A stretch of DNA of 64,000 bases. Origin: Warburgia ugandensis. Lineage: Eukaryota > Streptophyta > Magnoliopsida > Canellales > Canellaceae. The stretch is from contig CP141132.1 in the NCBI GenBank assembly GCA_035236585.1, positions 59,245,880-59,309,879 of the forward strand, written 5' to 3'. Each line of letters starts with the position of its first letter. The first letter of the stretch is position 1. The notes beneath the pieces were generated by a model. It was given only the letters and a program-made list of their open reading frames with translations, ran no database searches and had not been told where the DNA came from. Made by a program: the position numbers and the translations under genes. Positions 11,101-25,263 of this stretch are shown one piece after another.

Positions 11101-12955
11101 TCCCCATTTGAGGGAAGCGCTTGACCACATTATTCTGGGATGTAGTGATCATTAAAGCAGCTCGGTTTTCCCTTGATATTCAAAGTTAGAGAATTTCAGA
11201 TGAATGCCCTAGATCAGCCCAAGTTAGGGACCATAATTTAAAATTAGGTGTGCCGCAGTAACTTGTCATGAGATCCAAACTTATCCATGGCTAAGTTGCT
11301 CATCACTACTAGATGATAAATGTTATCTGGACTGAGTTTGAGGATTGATTCCGAGACCTTATCTAGCTAAGCTCCACCATTGGATGATCTAGTCTATACA
11401 TCTTAGTTGGCCTCTCTTAGATTGACTATACACCAAAAAGCCATGATTGTTGGATGAGTTTAGCTATGTGCATTTTGAGTGTTGAAAGCATGACTGTTGA
11501 ATTTTTCAACTGAAAAAACTAGGAGGTAGAAGCATATAATGAGCATGGGTTTCTTATAGATAGTCTAAATAGAGAAGGTTGAATATAATGATTGAGCCAA
11601 ATTATCCAAAGGTGACACTTAGCTTGGTGGGGTCTCGGAGTCTGTCCAGATAGCATTTCTCTATTAAATGTTTTGATTATAGAAATTAGAATCTAACAAT
11701 CATTTTCAAAGGCCAACTATCTCTTCGCATTCATGACCGCAGATCCAAATCCTTTATCGTGGGTATAACATGCTACATGTCATGATCCTGATCACTGTGA
11801 TCCTAATGAGCTCAGATTCTAATTGGAGAATTCCTCAAATCATACTATTCATGATTTTGGTTTGTACTGTCTACGATGTCATATATATAACACGGAAAAT
11901 TGCACCCGAACCTTCTCACATGAGGGCGGAGGGAAGAGTCTCTCACCAGAGTAATCAGGTTTGAGGTTGTGCACTATCTAGTGTCTACTAATCAGAAAAA
12001 TAAAACAATGGTGATACAGAAAATCAGATCCTGAAAACATAAGAAAATTTAATCACATAGACCAAATTACACGGTAATGTTCTGATCGGATCCATAGTTT
12101 TGTGGCCGTATGCAACATACTAAGGATCACGAATTCGGATGGCTGGGAATAGATTATATTGATGAGAGTAGCGTGAAGCAAGCCACACTTATAGATAGAA
12201 CATCTGGGCTCACTGGTAATGTCCTACAAAATTCCAACATGTCACTGCTAGCTAGATGTAGCAATCTTCTTATTTCCCTACAAAGAAACGTAGGACCCAT
12301 ATATGAAGTGTGATTAATTGAGGCAAGCCATTCATTAATCGAGCTGGTCCCATTGAAGATGAGTTTCACGTGAAAAGACGGGTTCCTGTCTTGTCAATGC
12401 AACCTAACTTTTACAAGTGCTTGCTCTTCGGAAAAAACCTTTTTGACCCATTTGCCTAATCAAACTATAAATCTAAAGGTAAAGAATCACGATATCCATG
12501 CTGTCCTAGCTAGCTTTAGTTGTGTCACTTATGGTGACAACCATACTAAACCCACCGTAGTATGCTACTTTGTTTGTTGCTACAAAATTGGTAATTTTGA
12601 AGAAAAATTATCTTTTTCCTTAAGTGGAAGGATATGGAACGAGGAAAATAGATACATCTTCGATCTATATCTTCTATATATGTATATACATGTTTATGTA
12701 TTCTAGTGAATTTGAACCGAATGTTGAAGAGGAGAAACATCATTTTATTTGTTGTTGTTCTACCTTTACCAAATTAGGAAGTAAATTGCTATAGAAGATA
12801 TATAAATGCGCATCATCACATCATAGTATAACTAATTTGATATTTCAGTGATTCTTGACCAAATCATTTTTAATAAATCTGATTTTAATAATAAAAGAAA
12901 ATTAATGCAGAAGATTGACCAAGGAGATCAATTGAGGAAGATATGAAAAATAAAG
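8130..12955. other. Long stretch without recognisable genes
   Basis: Nothing in this 4.8-kb stretch can be supported as a gene, RNA or transposon, apart from the 35-bp duplication at 9,005-9,074. Short open frames (9,157-9,363, 12,110-12,313 and others) lack family features. A CACGTG G-box lies near 10,331. The sequence could be ordinary intergenic DNA or very old transposon debris. Confidence 0.45.
9005..9074. repeat. Exact 35-bp tandem duplication
   Basis: The unit AATAATTCAAACAATTTGAT plus 15 more bases occurs twice in a row, at 9,005-9,039 and 9,040-9,074, without a mismatch. The identity implies a recent duplication. Confidence 0.95.
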
Positions 12956-12959
12956 TCAA

Positions 12960-13342
12960 ATAAACACGTGACCCAAACAATCCTCCCTAAGGTGACAAAA
13001 AACAGAACACTGGCACCAAGAGAGCAAAACCCCTTAGAAGAACAAATACAACATCCATTTTAGATGCAAATTAACAAAACAATTGCTCATCGAAAGCACT
13101 GCACTTGGTGATTGAGGTTCCCATCAATACTGGTTCCTTTGTGAGCCAAGTCAGCATCTTCATTGGCAACTCTATAGACATGCTTGAACTGAATTTGATA
13201 TCCCTTGATTCATTTATAAATCATATCAAAATGTGAATGAAATCTCCATGGGTGTTGAACTCTTCCTTAAAGCCATTTAAAGGTATTGCTAAAGTCTCCT
13301 TCCACAATCTATGGGATAGAATCACAATGATGCCAGAACTTT
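12960..13342 (-). pseudogene. LINE, C-terminal half of RNase H and 3' end
   Basis: Read on the minus strand from 13,342 downward, the frame gives FWHHCDSIP, a stop, then IVEGDFSNTFKWL, QHPWRFHSHFDMIY and IQFKHVYRVANEDADLAHKG. These are the second half of the RVT_3 RNase H fold found at the C-terminus of plant LINE proteins. The VEGD and ANEDAD acidic motifs are typical. At least three in-frame stops are present. The first half of the same domain lies beyond CACTA-1, starting at 25,264. Sequence down to about 12,960 may be the LINE 3' tail, but that end is approximate. Confidence 0.82.
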
Positions 13343-13690
13343 CACTAGTACAATGAATGATTTGTAAGACGTTTATAAACTTATATACAAGACGGTTACA
13401 GAACTATCTTATACCTAGACATCTTATAAAAATTAGACAAATATAAGATGGTTACATAGCCATCTTATATTTTTAAAACAAAATAAGAGGTTTAAGAAAC
13501 CATCTTATTTATTTTGAAAAATAAAACATGGTTTAGAAAAAACCTTCTTATTTAATTTTAAAAAATATAAGAAGATTTATACTAAATCGTCCTATTTTAT
13601 TTGAAGTACATTAGACGATTACTTTAAAACTGTCTTATTTTATACATAGCAAAAGACAGTTTTGTGAAACCTTCTTATTTTGTTGGTTTT
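13343..13690. repeat. CACTA-1 left terminus and subterminal repeats
   Basis: The terminus CACTAGTACAATGAATG is followed by about a dozen copies of a short motif, TATAAGATGGTT or its complement AACCATCTTATA, with variants. Copies alternate in orientation so that neighbours form small palindromes. Subterminal repeats of this type are the binding sites of the TNPA-class protein in En/Spm. Confidence 0.85.
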
Positions 13691-16036
13691 TGTAAACATT
13701 CTTCCTATAATGTCTATATTCTTTTATTGGTTTTTGTTTTTACATTTTTCTTGTAGTTTCTGTAGTCCAAAATACATTCAACAGTCAACATGAACATACA
13801 AAAGAATTCACATTAATTTCAACTTCATTTGTGTAGGCTGATCTTTTTACAATCTTCAAACATTTCATCTTTCATATACACCCTTATACTAGTCCTCTTG
13901 GAAACCTGCAGTAATAAGATAACTTTTCTTTTCTCCCCTGTCTGTTCTTGGAATCCTCTCATGTAAAAACCATAAAAATTCCAACATCTAATTTCATATT
14001 CAACACCTTCATTGCCACATACATTCACTTCCAACATTCCACATTGAACTTCAAAATTTCAAAGACATGAAAATAAAAAGTGACAAGTTCAACACTGACA
14101 CTTCTCTGTACACAACCCATATGTTTTGTTTGACACACTAACTTTCCCACATTGAAATATAGATTTCTATCAAATGAAAAAAGGAAGACATCCATATAAT
14201 GAAGTTCTATTTTGTATTTCATTGATAAAATGTTTGCATGGTCTACAAATTAAAAGTCAAAAGATACTTAGTACATTCCATTCTTATGTCATCTAGATCT
14301 AATTGAGAGCAACTCTTGCTTCCTAAATCGGCCTACAAGACAACATATATTAAAGTAGTTGAGACATTCAATCTTAGAATTATTCAGAAAAAATATAAGA
14401 ATGATGATTAGTAAATTAATTGTCTTAGCCTTCTCAATTGTGAGATCTTAAATCCTTCATGAAGGTTATCATATATCTGAGAACATAATACCCAAACTCT
14501 TAATAGGATTGTTGTCTAGTGCACTGCTCAACAAATGAAATAGAAAATATTCAAATATCATCTCTAATTATAACTTTAGGTTATAAATTATACTAAAGAA
14601 CTAGTAAACCTTACGTTGACCTTTTTTTAAGAGAATTTTGTTGGTGGTTAATATCTTTCATCTCAACTCATTTATACCATGCATTGCACATATATAAGTG
14701 AAACTCATTATATATGAATAATAGAATACTTATTAGTTGTCCTTTTATTATAATAAATGAAATAATAAAGACTTGTTGATGATTTCCATCAAGGGATTTC
14801 GAATGTCTGCTGCACAAGAATAAGAAAATAATGCATGCCCACTATGCACATCCAAAGCTAGCAACATCCAATGAGACTTGTACACACAATCATTGAATTG
14901 GAATTTACAAAACTTAACTTAAATAGACGTGAATATGTTTATTATATGACATAATTTAGCAAGACATGTTAAAACTTATTCGCTATTGTAAGAAATTAGT
15001 AAGGCCTATACCTTCTCATAATGCAAGTGCCCGGGTATGATATCTTCTATTTATTTTTCTATGGGAAAATGCTCTCCAGTCTAGAGGTATAAACAAGGTC
15101 AAGGAATTTGTAAATGTCTTTGATCTTTAATCTTTATAATTTATGGTAAAAAGATATGCATAAATGAAATCATTTTTATGCATAACGTCTTATTAACAAG
15201 TAATGTCAATTTAAGTCTTAATAGAGTAGAAACATGGCATACCTAATATAGACAATAATATGCTTGTATTCCAGTTGAGCCATAATACATATTGCTAAGA
15301 TGTTCTCATTCATGATTCATACCTCTACTTTGTCATCACTAAGCACATGGGACTCTATCCATATGGGTTGATTCTCTTATCTTCACTAATTAGTTTGTAG
15401 AGTCTCCTTAGGGATGGAGGTGTATTAGGCGGAACCTCCACCCAATCCATACTCGGTAGATGTGAATTAAGTTTTAGAAATTAGTAATGAATAACATTTA
15501 TTGGAGATATTTAATTTTATCATGAGAGTAGACATAAATACCTTGGTCGAGACAATTGCTACAATGGAATGTGTTGCCAAAGAGGGGTCGGCCTCTATAG
15601 ATAATATTAAACAATTTAATTGAGGCCTTAAAACATGTTGTAAAAAATAATGCTATGAAACCATATGCATACCTTGAATAACATGGGTTTGATAAACTTT
15701 TTCGATCAAGTTATGTGATATTCAATTGCATCCCCAATAGTATGAATACTGGTCGCTACTACCAGGAATGGTAAGGGGCAATCAATTGGAGTGCAGTAGT
15801 AAGACACACATACTTAATGTGTGGATGCATCAACATGCCATGCAGCCTCACAAAGTGAACCTCGTAGAATGTAGCAATAATGATGTAGTTATCAGCTGTC
15901 TGTAACTCCAACATGCATTGACTCACCATCAAATCAAAAGTACTGGATACATAAGAATGATCAAAGACAATCCATTAATTAGAACTACTGATAATCGACA
16001 ACCTATCATGCAAATAATTGATGAGCTGTAAACATG
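13691..16036. other. CACTA-1 left interior, no domain recognised
   Basis: This 2.3 kb is AT-rich, and no protein domain could be recognised on either strand. It lies 3' of the minus-strand Transposase_24 gene and may hold its remaining decayed exons and 3' UTR. Short open frames near 13,825-14,222 are not supported. Confidence 0.4.
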
Positions 16037-17460
16037 TCAAGTTATACATACCTCCTTGATCAACATATCTCCTTCGAAGAGTTGCTCTTCCAGCTCTTCT
16101 TCAGAAGGAGCACTGCAGCTATTCCAAAAATGTCTATATAGCTCTTGCCTTACCTTCTCAAGGAACTCATCTTTTGTTTTCTCTTTCCATTCCTCCAAGT
16201 CCTTTGTTGGAGTCCTCTTTATCTTAAGGAAGAATTTTGAAGGAACAACATTGCAACCTTGGGCCCTTACTTGGGCATGGTACTTATCCTTGTTGCCCAT
16301 AGTCTTATATAGGATATCCCTCTTTATAGCAGTGTTGCTTAGAGTCCCTGTAGTTGTATTTTCTTTCCTACACAATATAGTTATTAGAATACAATCTATT
16401 CCACATATAATTCAAGAGATACAAAGGTAGACACATAGAATCACTTACGATTTGTGAAGTAATGGAGGTAACACTTTTTGTAAGTGAAAGTCTAGACATT
16501 ACACCTTTATGAATGCGCCATTTTTCAAAGAAGGACACAGTTGATGGGCTTCACAATCCTGTCTTCTTTGTTGTAAAGAGAGACACTAAACTAAAGGTGA
16601 TGAAATAAAAATCTAGTATAATTAGACATAAATGAACTGTCACAAATGCTTCTTGTTTTTCTAATAGTGCGTAGCCAACCATGGAGAAGTGGTAAAAGCA
16701 TATGATTAGTTTTCTATGATTATACCTGGTCATAATTAGACAGGTAAAAATATAGTATAATTAGACAAAAAAATAAGAAGCATATGATTAGTTGTACGCT
16801 CCATTTTTCCTTCCATATGCTTTTACTACATCAACGGATTATAATTAAGCACAATCAACTTTCATAATTAGAGGAATCAAATCTTGGGCTCATTGTTACC
16901 TCAAAATAAGAAAACATGCAGGTCTATACAAATTGATCTATGCATCTTGGTCAATGAAGCAAGAATACAATTCAAGGACAGTGTGGAGCCTTGACGAATC
17001 AATAGCATTTGAAAATATCTCTTTGCAAGTTCACTGGTTCCTTACAGAGCATTATTCTTGCACTCATTAGTAATGTTAAAGGTAGATCAAAAAGTAAAAA
17101 CAAGCCCATTACTATATATGAAAAAAAAACAAGATAAGGAACATAGTATATTAGATATAGGAAGCATTTACATACCTTCACCATATCCCATATTGCATCT
17201 TTGATTGATGTTGACACATGTCTCCAATTAGTAACTGAGATTGGTACCATGCTTCTAATAGTGTAATAGATAAAATTGGTATAGGAATGTGCACTACTAC
17301 CTATTGCTTGCCCTTTACTGTTGAACTATACAATCTTTTTTATTTCCTTTGACTTTCTCTTAATCATATGCTCCATTTTTGTTGGTTCTTTGCCCCTTCT
17401 CTTAATAGGTGTACTTGGGCCTGATTGTTCTTCATGTTGTTCATTTTCTTCATGTTTCAT
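16037..17460 (-). pseudogene. Transposase_24 (Ptta/En/Spm) family gene, degenerate
   Basis: The putative start is ATG at 17,460: MKHEENEQHEEQ, then a basic KRRGKEP stretch, a stop, then FNSKGQAIGSSAHSYTNF, SMVPISVTNWRH and IKDAIWDMVK. That order is the signature of plant Ptta/En/Spm Transposase_24 proteins (GQPIG..., ...NWR.VP...K..IW). The frame then meets AAG|GTATGT near 17,178, a good intron donor. A later exon at 16,037-16,375 reads NKDKYHAQVRAQGCNVVPSK, the family's C-terminal RVRG.G..PS motif, followed by a charged, coiled-coil-like tail. The homologue in CACTA-2 has the same order. By family it would be a TNPA-like DNA-binding partner of TNP2. One stop in exon 1 makes it a pseudogene. 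Confidence 0.8.
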
Positions 17461-17542
17461 GTTTCCTGCCCAAGTGAAAACAATACATTTAAAACAAACA
17501 CATTACAAGGATAGAGGTCAAGATCAAAAGAAATAATAGATA

Positions 17543-17604
17543 ATATATATATATATATATGTATGTATGTATACATACATACATACATACACACACATAT
17601 ATAT
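17543..17604. repeat. Palindromic AT/GTAT/ACAC microsatellite
   Basis: An AT run passes into (GTAT)n, then its complement (ACAT)n, then CACACA and ATATAT. The centre is self-complementary (GTATGTATGTATACATACAT), giving a potential hairpin about 80 bp upstream of the Transposase_24 start codon. Confidence 0.9.
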
Positions 17605-17864
17605 TTAAAATAGATAACAACAAATAATTAAAATGATCTATAGAACATTAAAATAATCACAAGACACTCCCAATAGAAACCTACAGAGAGGTTCTTTGAA
17701 AATACCTAAAAGTTCACTCGTTTCTACTGCTATAAAGAGAATGAAATGCTAAAAAACTTTAATAAGGATCTTCTCCTATTAGTTAAGCTATCTTTCATTA
17801 GAAGAATCAATAAAAACCACTAAGGATTGAGGGATAAATTTTAAAAATGATGAAGACGCTCCAT

Positions 17865-19479
<1,615 letters not shown>

Positions 19480-20130
19480 AAATGAGTGGGAAAACGATAG
19501 GGAGGGAGAGAGAGAGACATAATAGGAGTAATTGTTCAAAATTTCACTAGGCGTTAATATAGTAACAGAGAATATAAGACCATTCCACCACAAATCATCT
19601 TATATCTAGTTGAAACATAAGACGTATGTCAAATATAAGATTGTTAACAAATAACCATCTTGTACATTTTGATTTATGTAGGATAGTTAATCGATACATC
19701 TTATATCTGTTAAACTTGGAAAAGAGGGAGAGAACAGGGGTAATTCAAAATTTTCAGAGGGAGTATATAGGATGGTTAACAAATAACCATCCTATATTTG
19801 TTCCTATATGTAGGACGGTTAAGGGAAAACCGTCTTATAATTATAAAATACAAGATGGTTCATAAAAAACTATCATGTATTCTCCTAGTGAAATGTTGAA
19901 CACTTTACCCTGCTCTCTAGATCTCTCTCTCCCCTTCTCTCCCTCCCTTATTTATTTGAATAACATAAGATGGTTTCCAGCAAAATGTCTTACATATTTT
20001 CCATTATATAAGACAATTTATGTCAAAATCGTCTTGTATGTAATAAAATATAAGACAATTTTTCAAAACTTATCCTATATTCCTTATAGTGAAATTTCTA
20101 ACAATTTGCTCCTACTCTTTAGATCTTGAA
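19480..20130. repeat. CACTA-1 internal block of terminus-like repeats
   Basis: The block carries the same AAGATGGTT-type repeats as the two ends of CACTA-1. It also has three CACTA-like boundaries: CACTAGGCG at 19,545, CCTAGTG ending at 19,890 (reverse complement CACTAGGAG), and TATAGTG ending at 20,091 (reverse complement CACTATAAGG). Upstream of each boundary lies a similar GA-rich stretch ending in a (T/G)TTCAAAATTTCACTA-like word. A fourth, mutated copy (AATTCAAAATTTTCAGAG) is near 19,737. The module is therefore repeated about four times in both orientations. It sits between the 3' end of TNP2 and the 5' side of the Transposase_24 gene. Confidence 0.78.
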
Positions 20131-21246
20131 AATCTTAATAACCTATGAAGGGCAGAGGGGTATCTCATTGCCATCCCTTATTTCCCTCAACATGACATAA
20201 AATCTTCCAAGGCATGAAGACAAATCAAATAATTAGTATCACACATGATGCATAATCTAATTAATTATATAACTCCATCAATTATATACATAAGATGTTA
20301 CATGCATTTTAATTTGTCCCATCATATTTGATTTGATCCTACACAAACTCCCTCCTCACCAGCATCACGCATATAATACATCTCATTCTCCTTGATTAGA
20401 TTGATTGATGGCATTGGTGTAGAGATGCAAGGGTAATCAATTTCCATGTCACTTAGGTTGTCTTCATCGTTAAAGTTTCCCAAGGAGGCTGATAAAATAG
20501 TTGACCATCTTGTATCATGTTCGTCTTATACACGAAATACTTGTTTTGCTTGAGATGCCAAAATAAACTAATCATTCTAATAGTCGTTCTTATTGAGGTC
20601 AACCAAAGTCAATTTGAGGGCATAGGTTTTGGTGATATCTTTGCTATATTCTACCCAATCATACTTATACACAGCCACAACTCTACAAGTATAATCTGAC
20701 ACCCATATCTCGTGTATAACCCCGTAGTAAGTATCTTTCACTATAATTGGATTATTTTGCTTTGAATTGGAAAAGAAAGTAGCATTAGCAACTAAGCTAA
20801 CACCTTTAATTTTTGTTATGTTCTTGAGTTATCATGTTCTTTTGTGTGAAAGCAATAACCCATATCCAACATACTTTATTACTTCTGGTCAAGGTCCCAT
20901 TGCCATTCAACCTAAGGATTTAGATATATTATGACTTAGAACTTCTCATTGATCTAAAACTTGTGTATACTATTACTTAAGTGAGATGATTAATGTATAT
21001 GTGCATATGAAATTTAATAACAATAAGTGAATGGAGCATTGATTCATTGTAATTATGTTCTGACAAAGCCAAGTAGTGAAGGAGTGACAATGCTCATCTT
21101 GCAACCACTTCGATTTCTTTGTATCTCTTGGTTATCTCTCTTTTAGGAAGTCCATGTGCTCTCTACAATGAGGAGATGAAAATTATATATAACATGCATG
21201 CAATAAATTACCCTTCAATATATAGACGAAAATCTGAAAGAAACCT

Positions 21247-21372
<126 letters not shown>

Positions 21373-23170
21373 ATTAATTACTTACTAAATGTATGGCTGA
21401 ACTTCATCGACATTAATGTTTCATGAGACATAAAGGTGTGCCTGGTCCCATTTATTAAGATCAATGGTCGATACATGAGAACTAGAGAGAGGTTCATAGA
21501 CCTTTGAATCATTTAATTCACCTAATAGTTTCTTTCTTAGGATTCTAATAGCATCCATTCATGATAAATACATAATGCAAAACTCTACCACTTCTTCTGC
21601 AATGTAACATTTGGTGATGCACCCTTCTAGCCAATTGTGATTTCATATATACTCTTTTAACACTTTCATGTACCTCTCAAACTAGTACTTCCATTGCAAA
21701 TCAACTGACGCACAGAGCTAACCTCGTCAATGAGGTACTTTGTCAAGTGTATCATGATATAGAAGAAGGATGGTGAGAAGATTGTCTAAAGCTTGCATAA
21801 GGTTATCATTAGATGCTCTTAGATTTCTTGTAATTTTGAAATATCCACCACCTTCTTACATAAAGCATTAAAAAAGTGGTAGAATTTAGTAATAGATCCT
21901 CTAATTTTATTTGTAGTACTAAATGTATTACTACGGGTAGGAGTTATCTCATCAATGCATGACAATCATGCAATTTCATCTTTAACAATTTCAACTCTTT
22001 CATGAAAACAATGTTTTTAAAGTTCAAAGTACCCGTCAGGGACTTTGATCTCTAAAGGATTTTACACACTATACTTCTCTCCTCTCTGCCAAGCATATAA
22101 TTTTATTTAGGGAAGTATAATCCTCAACTACTCTTATTCTGTGGATGTAACCTCCTCTTCAAACCCATTATCATGAGATCCATTCGAGCTACAAGTTCAT
22201 CCTTTGCTTTTCCAGGCATGTCGAGCAAGTTACTAGTCAAGCTTTCACAAACATTCTTTTTAATGTGTATGACACATCAAGCACATGGCACATGTGAAAG
22301 GATTTCAAATATGCAAATTCAAAGAGTATTGACTTCTTCTTGCAATATCTTTTAGAGTTGCTATCATATGTATGCTTAGTTGCCTTCTTCGTCCCCCCAT
22401 GAGACATTAAAGTTCTCAACCTATTCCAATAATTGTCATCCAATCAAACTATTTGGAGGTTTCCTAATCTCCACACTACCATTAAATTCTCCTTTTAAAA
22501 TGACATAGATGGTTTCTATTAAACCATCTTCTGTGGCTTAGGAATACCATCTTTTTGCTATGTTGAAGCCGTATGGCACACATTTGGTCTCTTCAAATAG
22601 GATAGGCATTTTATCCTTCATTTTGCATCTTGTCAAATTGTCCTACACAGTAAATTTGTTTATTGTCCACATTAGTACAGTTTTAAAGGTGAATGTTTCT
22701 TTCTTGTATGCCTCATAAGCTTCAACCCTACCTCCCACAACGTCCTAAGATCATCGATCAATAGAGCCAATTACACATCAACGTCATTCCCAAGTTTCTT
22801 AGGACTTGATATTAACATAGTTAACATCATAAACTTTCTCTTCATGCACAACAACGGCGGAATGTTTTAACAAACTATTATAATAGACCAACAACTATAC
22901 ATGCTGCTCATAAAACTGTAAGGATTAATCCTGTCTATAGATATTGCAAGTATTAGATTTTTGGATTCTTCCCCAATATTGAGCCACATAAAGTCTACGA
23001 GCTTCCAAGCTAAGCTATTTGATGGATGGCGTAAACATTATCACCTCCTCTCTCTTTGGCATGCCATGCTAGTTTTTTTGTTGTTTTTATAATATGAAAC
23101 ATTCATTTGAACCCTAGAATGGGGGAATATCATAGGACCTTTGTAGAAACATATTTCTATTATCGATTAG

Positions 23171-24212
23171 TTGAATTCTTCTTCAGTTTCCATCTTGAAT
23201 GTCCACAAGTTGGGCATGTAGTTTTGTCTCTGTGCTCCTTCCTATATAAGATGCAGTCATTGGGATATGCATGTATCTTCTCACACTTCAACCCTAGTGT
23301 AACTAGGGTTGTCTTTACTTCCTATGTCAACCTAACTAATTTGTTCTCCTTCGGCAACATTTTACTGGTCACTTTCAACAGTTCTGTAAAACCTTAATCT
23401 AAAAAACCAAATCTCAGTTTCATGTTGTAAAGTTTTACCATTGCAGACAACTTGGTATAATCTATACACTCAATGTACAAAAACTCATTGGCTTCCTCCA
23501 ATTTAGCCTAGAATTGTACAAGATCATCTAGGAAGTCATCGTATGCACCTTGGAACATTGGTGTAGCTGTACTATCTGCAAGACTTCTTGCAATAACTTC
23601 ATGATCATATACACATTCCATCCATATTAAGGGCCGATGAGGAAGTCCCTAGCCATGCCACATCCAACGACGATAGCTTTCATCAACTCCATTGGATTCT
23701 TCTTCAGCTTCCATCTTGAATGTCCACAAGGTGGGCATGTAGTTTTGTCTCTATGCTCCTTCATATATAAGATGATGTCATTGGGATATGCATGTATCTT
23801 CTCACACTTCAACCCTAGTGTAGCTAGGGTTTTCTTTGCTTCCCATATCAACCTAACTAGTTTGTTCTCCTTTGGCAACATTTTATCAATCACTTTTGAC
23901 AATTCTGTAAAACCTTAATCTAAAAAACCAATCTTGATTTCATGTTGTAAAGTTCTACAACTATAGACAAATTGGTATAATCTGTACATTCAATGTACAA
24001 TGACTCATCTACTTCCTCCAATGTAGTCTAAAATTGTTTAAGATCATCCTTGAAGTCATCATATGCATCTCAGAACATCGATACAGTTCTACTATCTACA
24101 AGACTTCTTATAGGAGCTTCATGATCATGTACACATTCTACCCTTATTGAGGGACCATGAGAAAGTCCCTCTCCATGCCACATCTAAGGGTGATAACTTT
24201 CATCAACTTCAT
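23171..24212. repeat. 521-bp tandem duplication within TNP2
   Basis: Copies lie at 23,171-23,691 and 23,692-24,212. Both contain the TNP2 MLPKENKL to CPPCGHSRWK region on the minus strand and a following acidic stretch. Copies differ at many positions, so the duplication is not recent. CACTA-2 has a single copy in its TNP2 at about 62,022-62,540, so the event is specific to CACTA-1 or its lineage. Confidence 0.93.
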
Positions 24213-24889
24213 TGAAGCACAAATATTCTCTCAACTAGTTTATAGTGACCTTTTTCTAGTTTCCACATCTCAAGCATAGACATCGCATGTGATTATAGTC
24301 ATCACTTTTCCGAAGTGCAAACTTTATGAACTTTCTATTCTCTCTTAATATTCTCTTGATGATCATTTTGCAATCTTCCAAGCATATTTGTCCATGTTGT
24401 TAAAAAATTAAAGTTTAGATGCGTGCAAAGACTTTCTAGACATGAAAAGATTAATAACATTGGGTTAGGCATTTAACCAAACACTTAGTGTGCACATAAT
24501 ATATATATATATATATGTATATAGTTGGAAAAAATATATATATTAGAGGACTTAAATTTCCAACTCTAGTATTGGAACAAGAAAGATTGACACAAAAACA
24601 GGACTGATCTATACACATGAATGATCTACACACTGATCTATACACACGAATGATCCACACATAGGAAGGAAAAACTTTAGGCAAGAAATTTTTATTACCC
24701 ATAATTAGCCAAATAAATTAAACATATGATGAAAACAAGAAATAATACATATCCACACTGATATCAACCAAGAAAATACAAGTTTGGGACCAAAAAACAC
24801 ATAAATCTAGTTCAATCTTGGAGGTTTTTTTTTTAAATATTTATCAAAGCAAGTTAGAGTAAAAAAATACTAGTTGAACTTGACACTAT

Positions 24890-25260
24890 TTTAAAATGAA
24901 TATTTAAAAGATAGTTTCTAATAAACTGTCTTCTTTAGTTAAAAGACATAAGAAGGTTTCAAATAACCATCTTTAAAAAAAAAAAAAGAAGATGGTTTCA
25001 AATAACTATCTTATTTTATGTAAATAAAAGAAGATAGTTATAATAAGCCATCTTATTTTATTTGAAAAAAGTAAAATGTTTATAAAAAAAATCATCTTAT
25101 ATATATATACATATATCATAAGACAGTTTGAAAAAATTGTCTTCTTAAGACATGTTTTATAAGATGGTGTTTATGAACCGTCTTTTATCATTTTTTATAA
25201 GACAGTTATGTTTAAACCATCTTATTTTTTCCTTCTTCTAAAACCCCATTTTTAGTAGTT
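24890..25260. repeat. CACTA-1 right terminus and subterminal repeats
   Basis: About a dozen copies of AAGATGGTT/AACCATCTT variants (for example GAAGATGGTTTCAAATAAC) end at CCCCATTTTTAGTAGTT. Reverse-complemented, the tip is AACTACTAAAAATGGGG, a CACTA tip with C changed to A. It is immediately followed by the TTT target duplicate. Confidence 0.85.
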
Positions 25261-25263
25261 TTT

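Noticed and set aside
16056..16430. 124-codon plus-strand frame
   Set aside because: Antisense shadow of the minus-strand Transposase_24 C-terminal exon; its poly-Ser comes from acidic codons read backwards.
19545..19890. An independent 346-bp CACTA-type MITE nested in CACTA-1
   Set aside because: Ends are CACTA-like, but flanks do not give a 3-bp direct duplication (TTT versus AAA) and sequence similarity extends outward past the tips, so a repeated module fits better. Kept as an alternative only.
23637..23918. Plus-strand frames of 93-96 codons occurring twice
   Set aside because: Antisense of the duplicated TNP2 segment, which matches TNP2 only on the minus strand.
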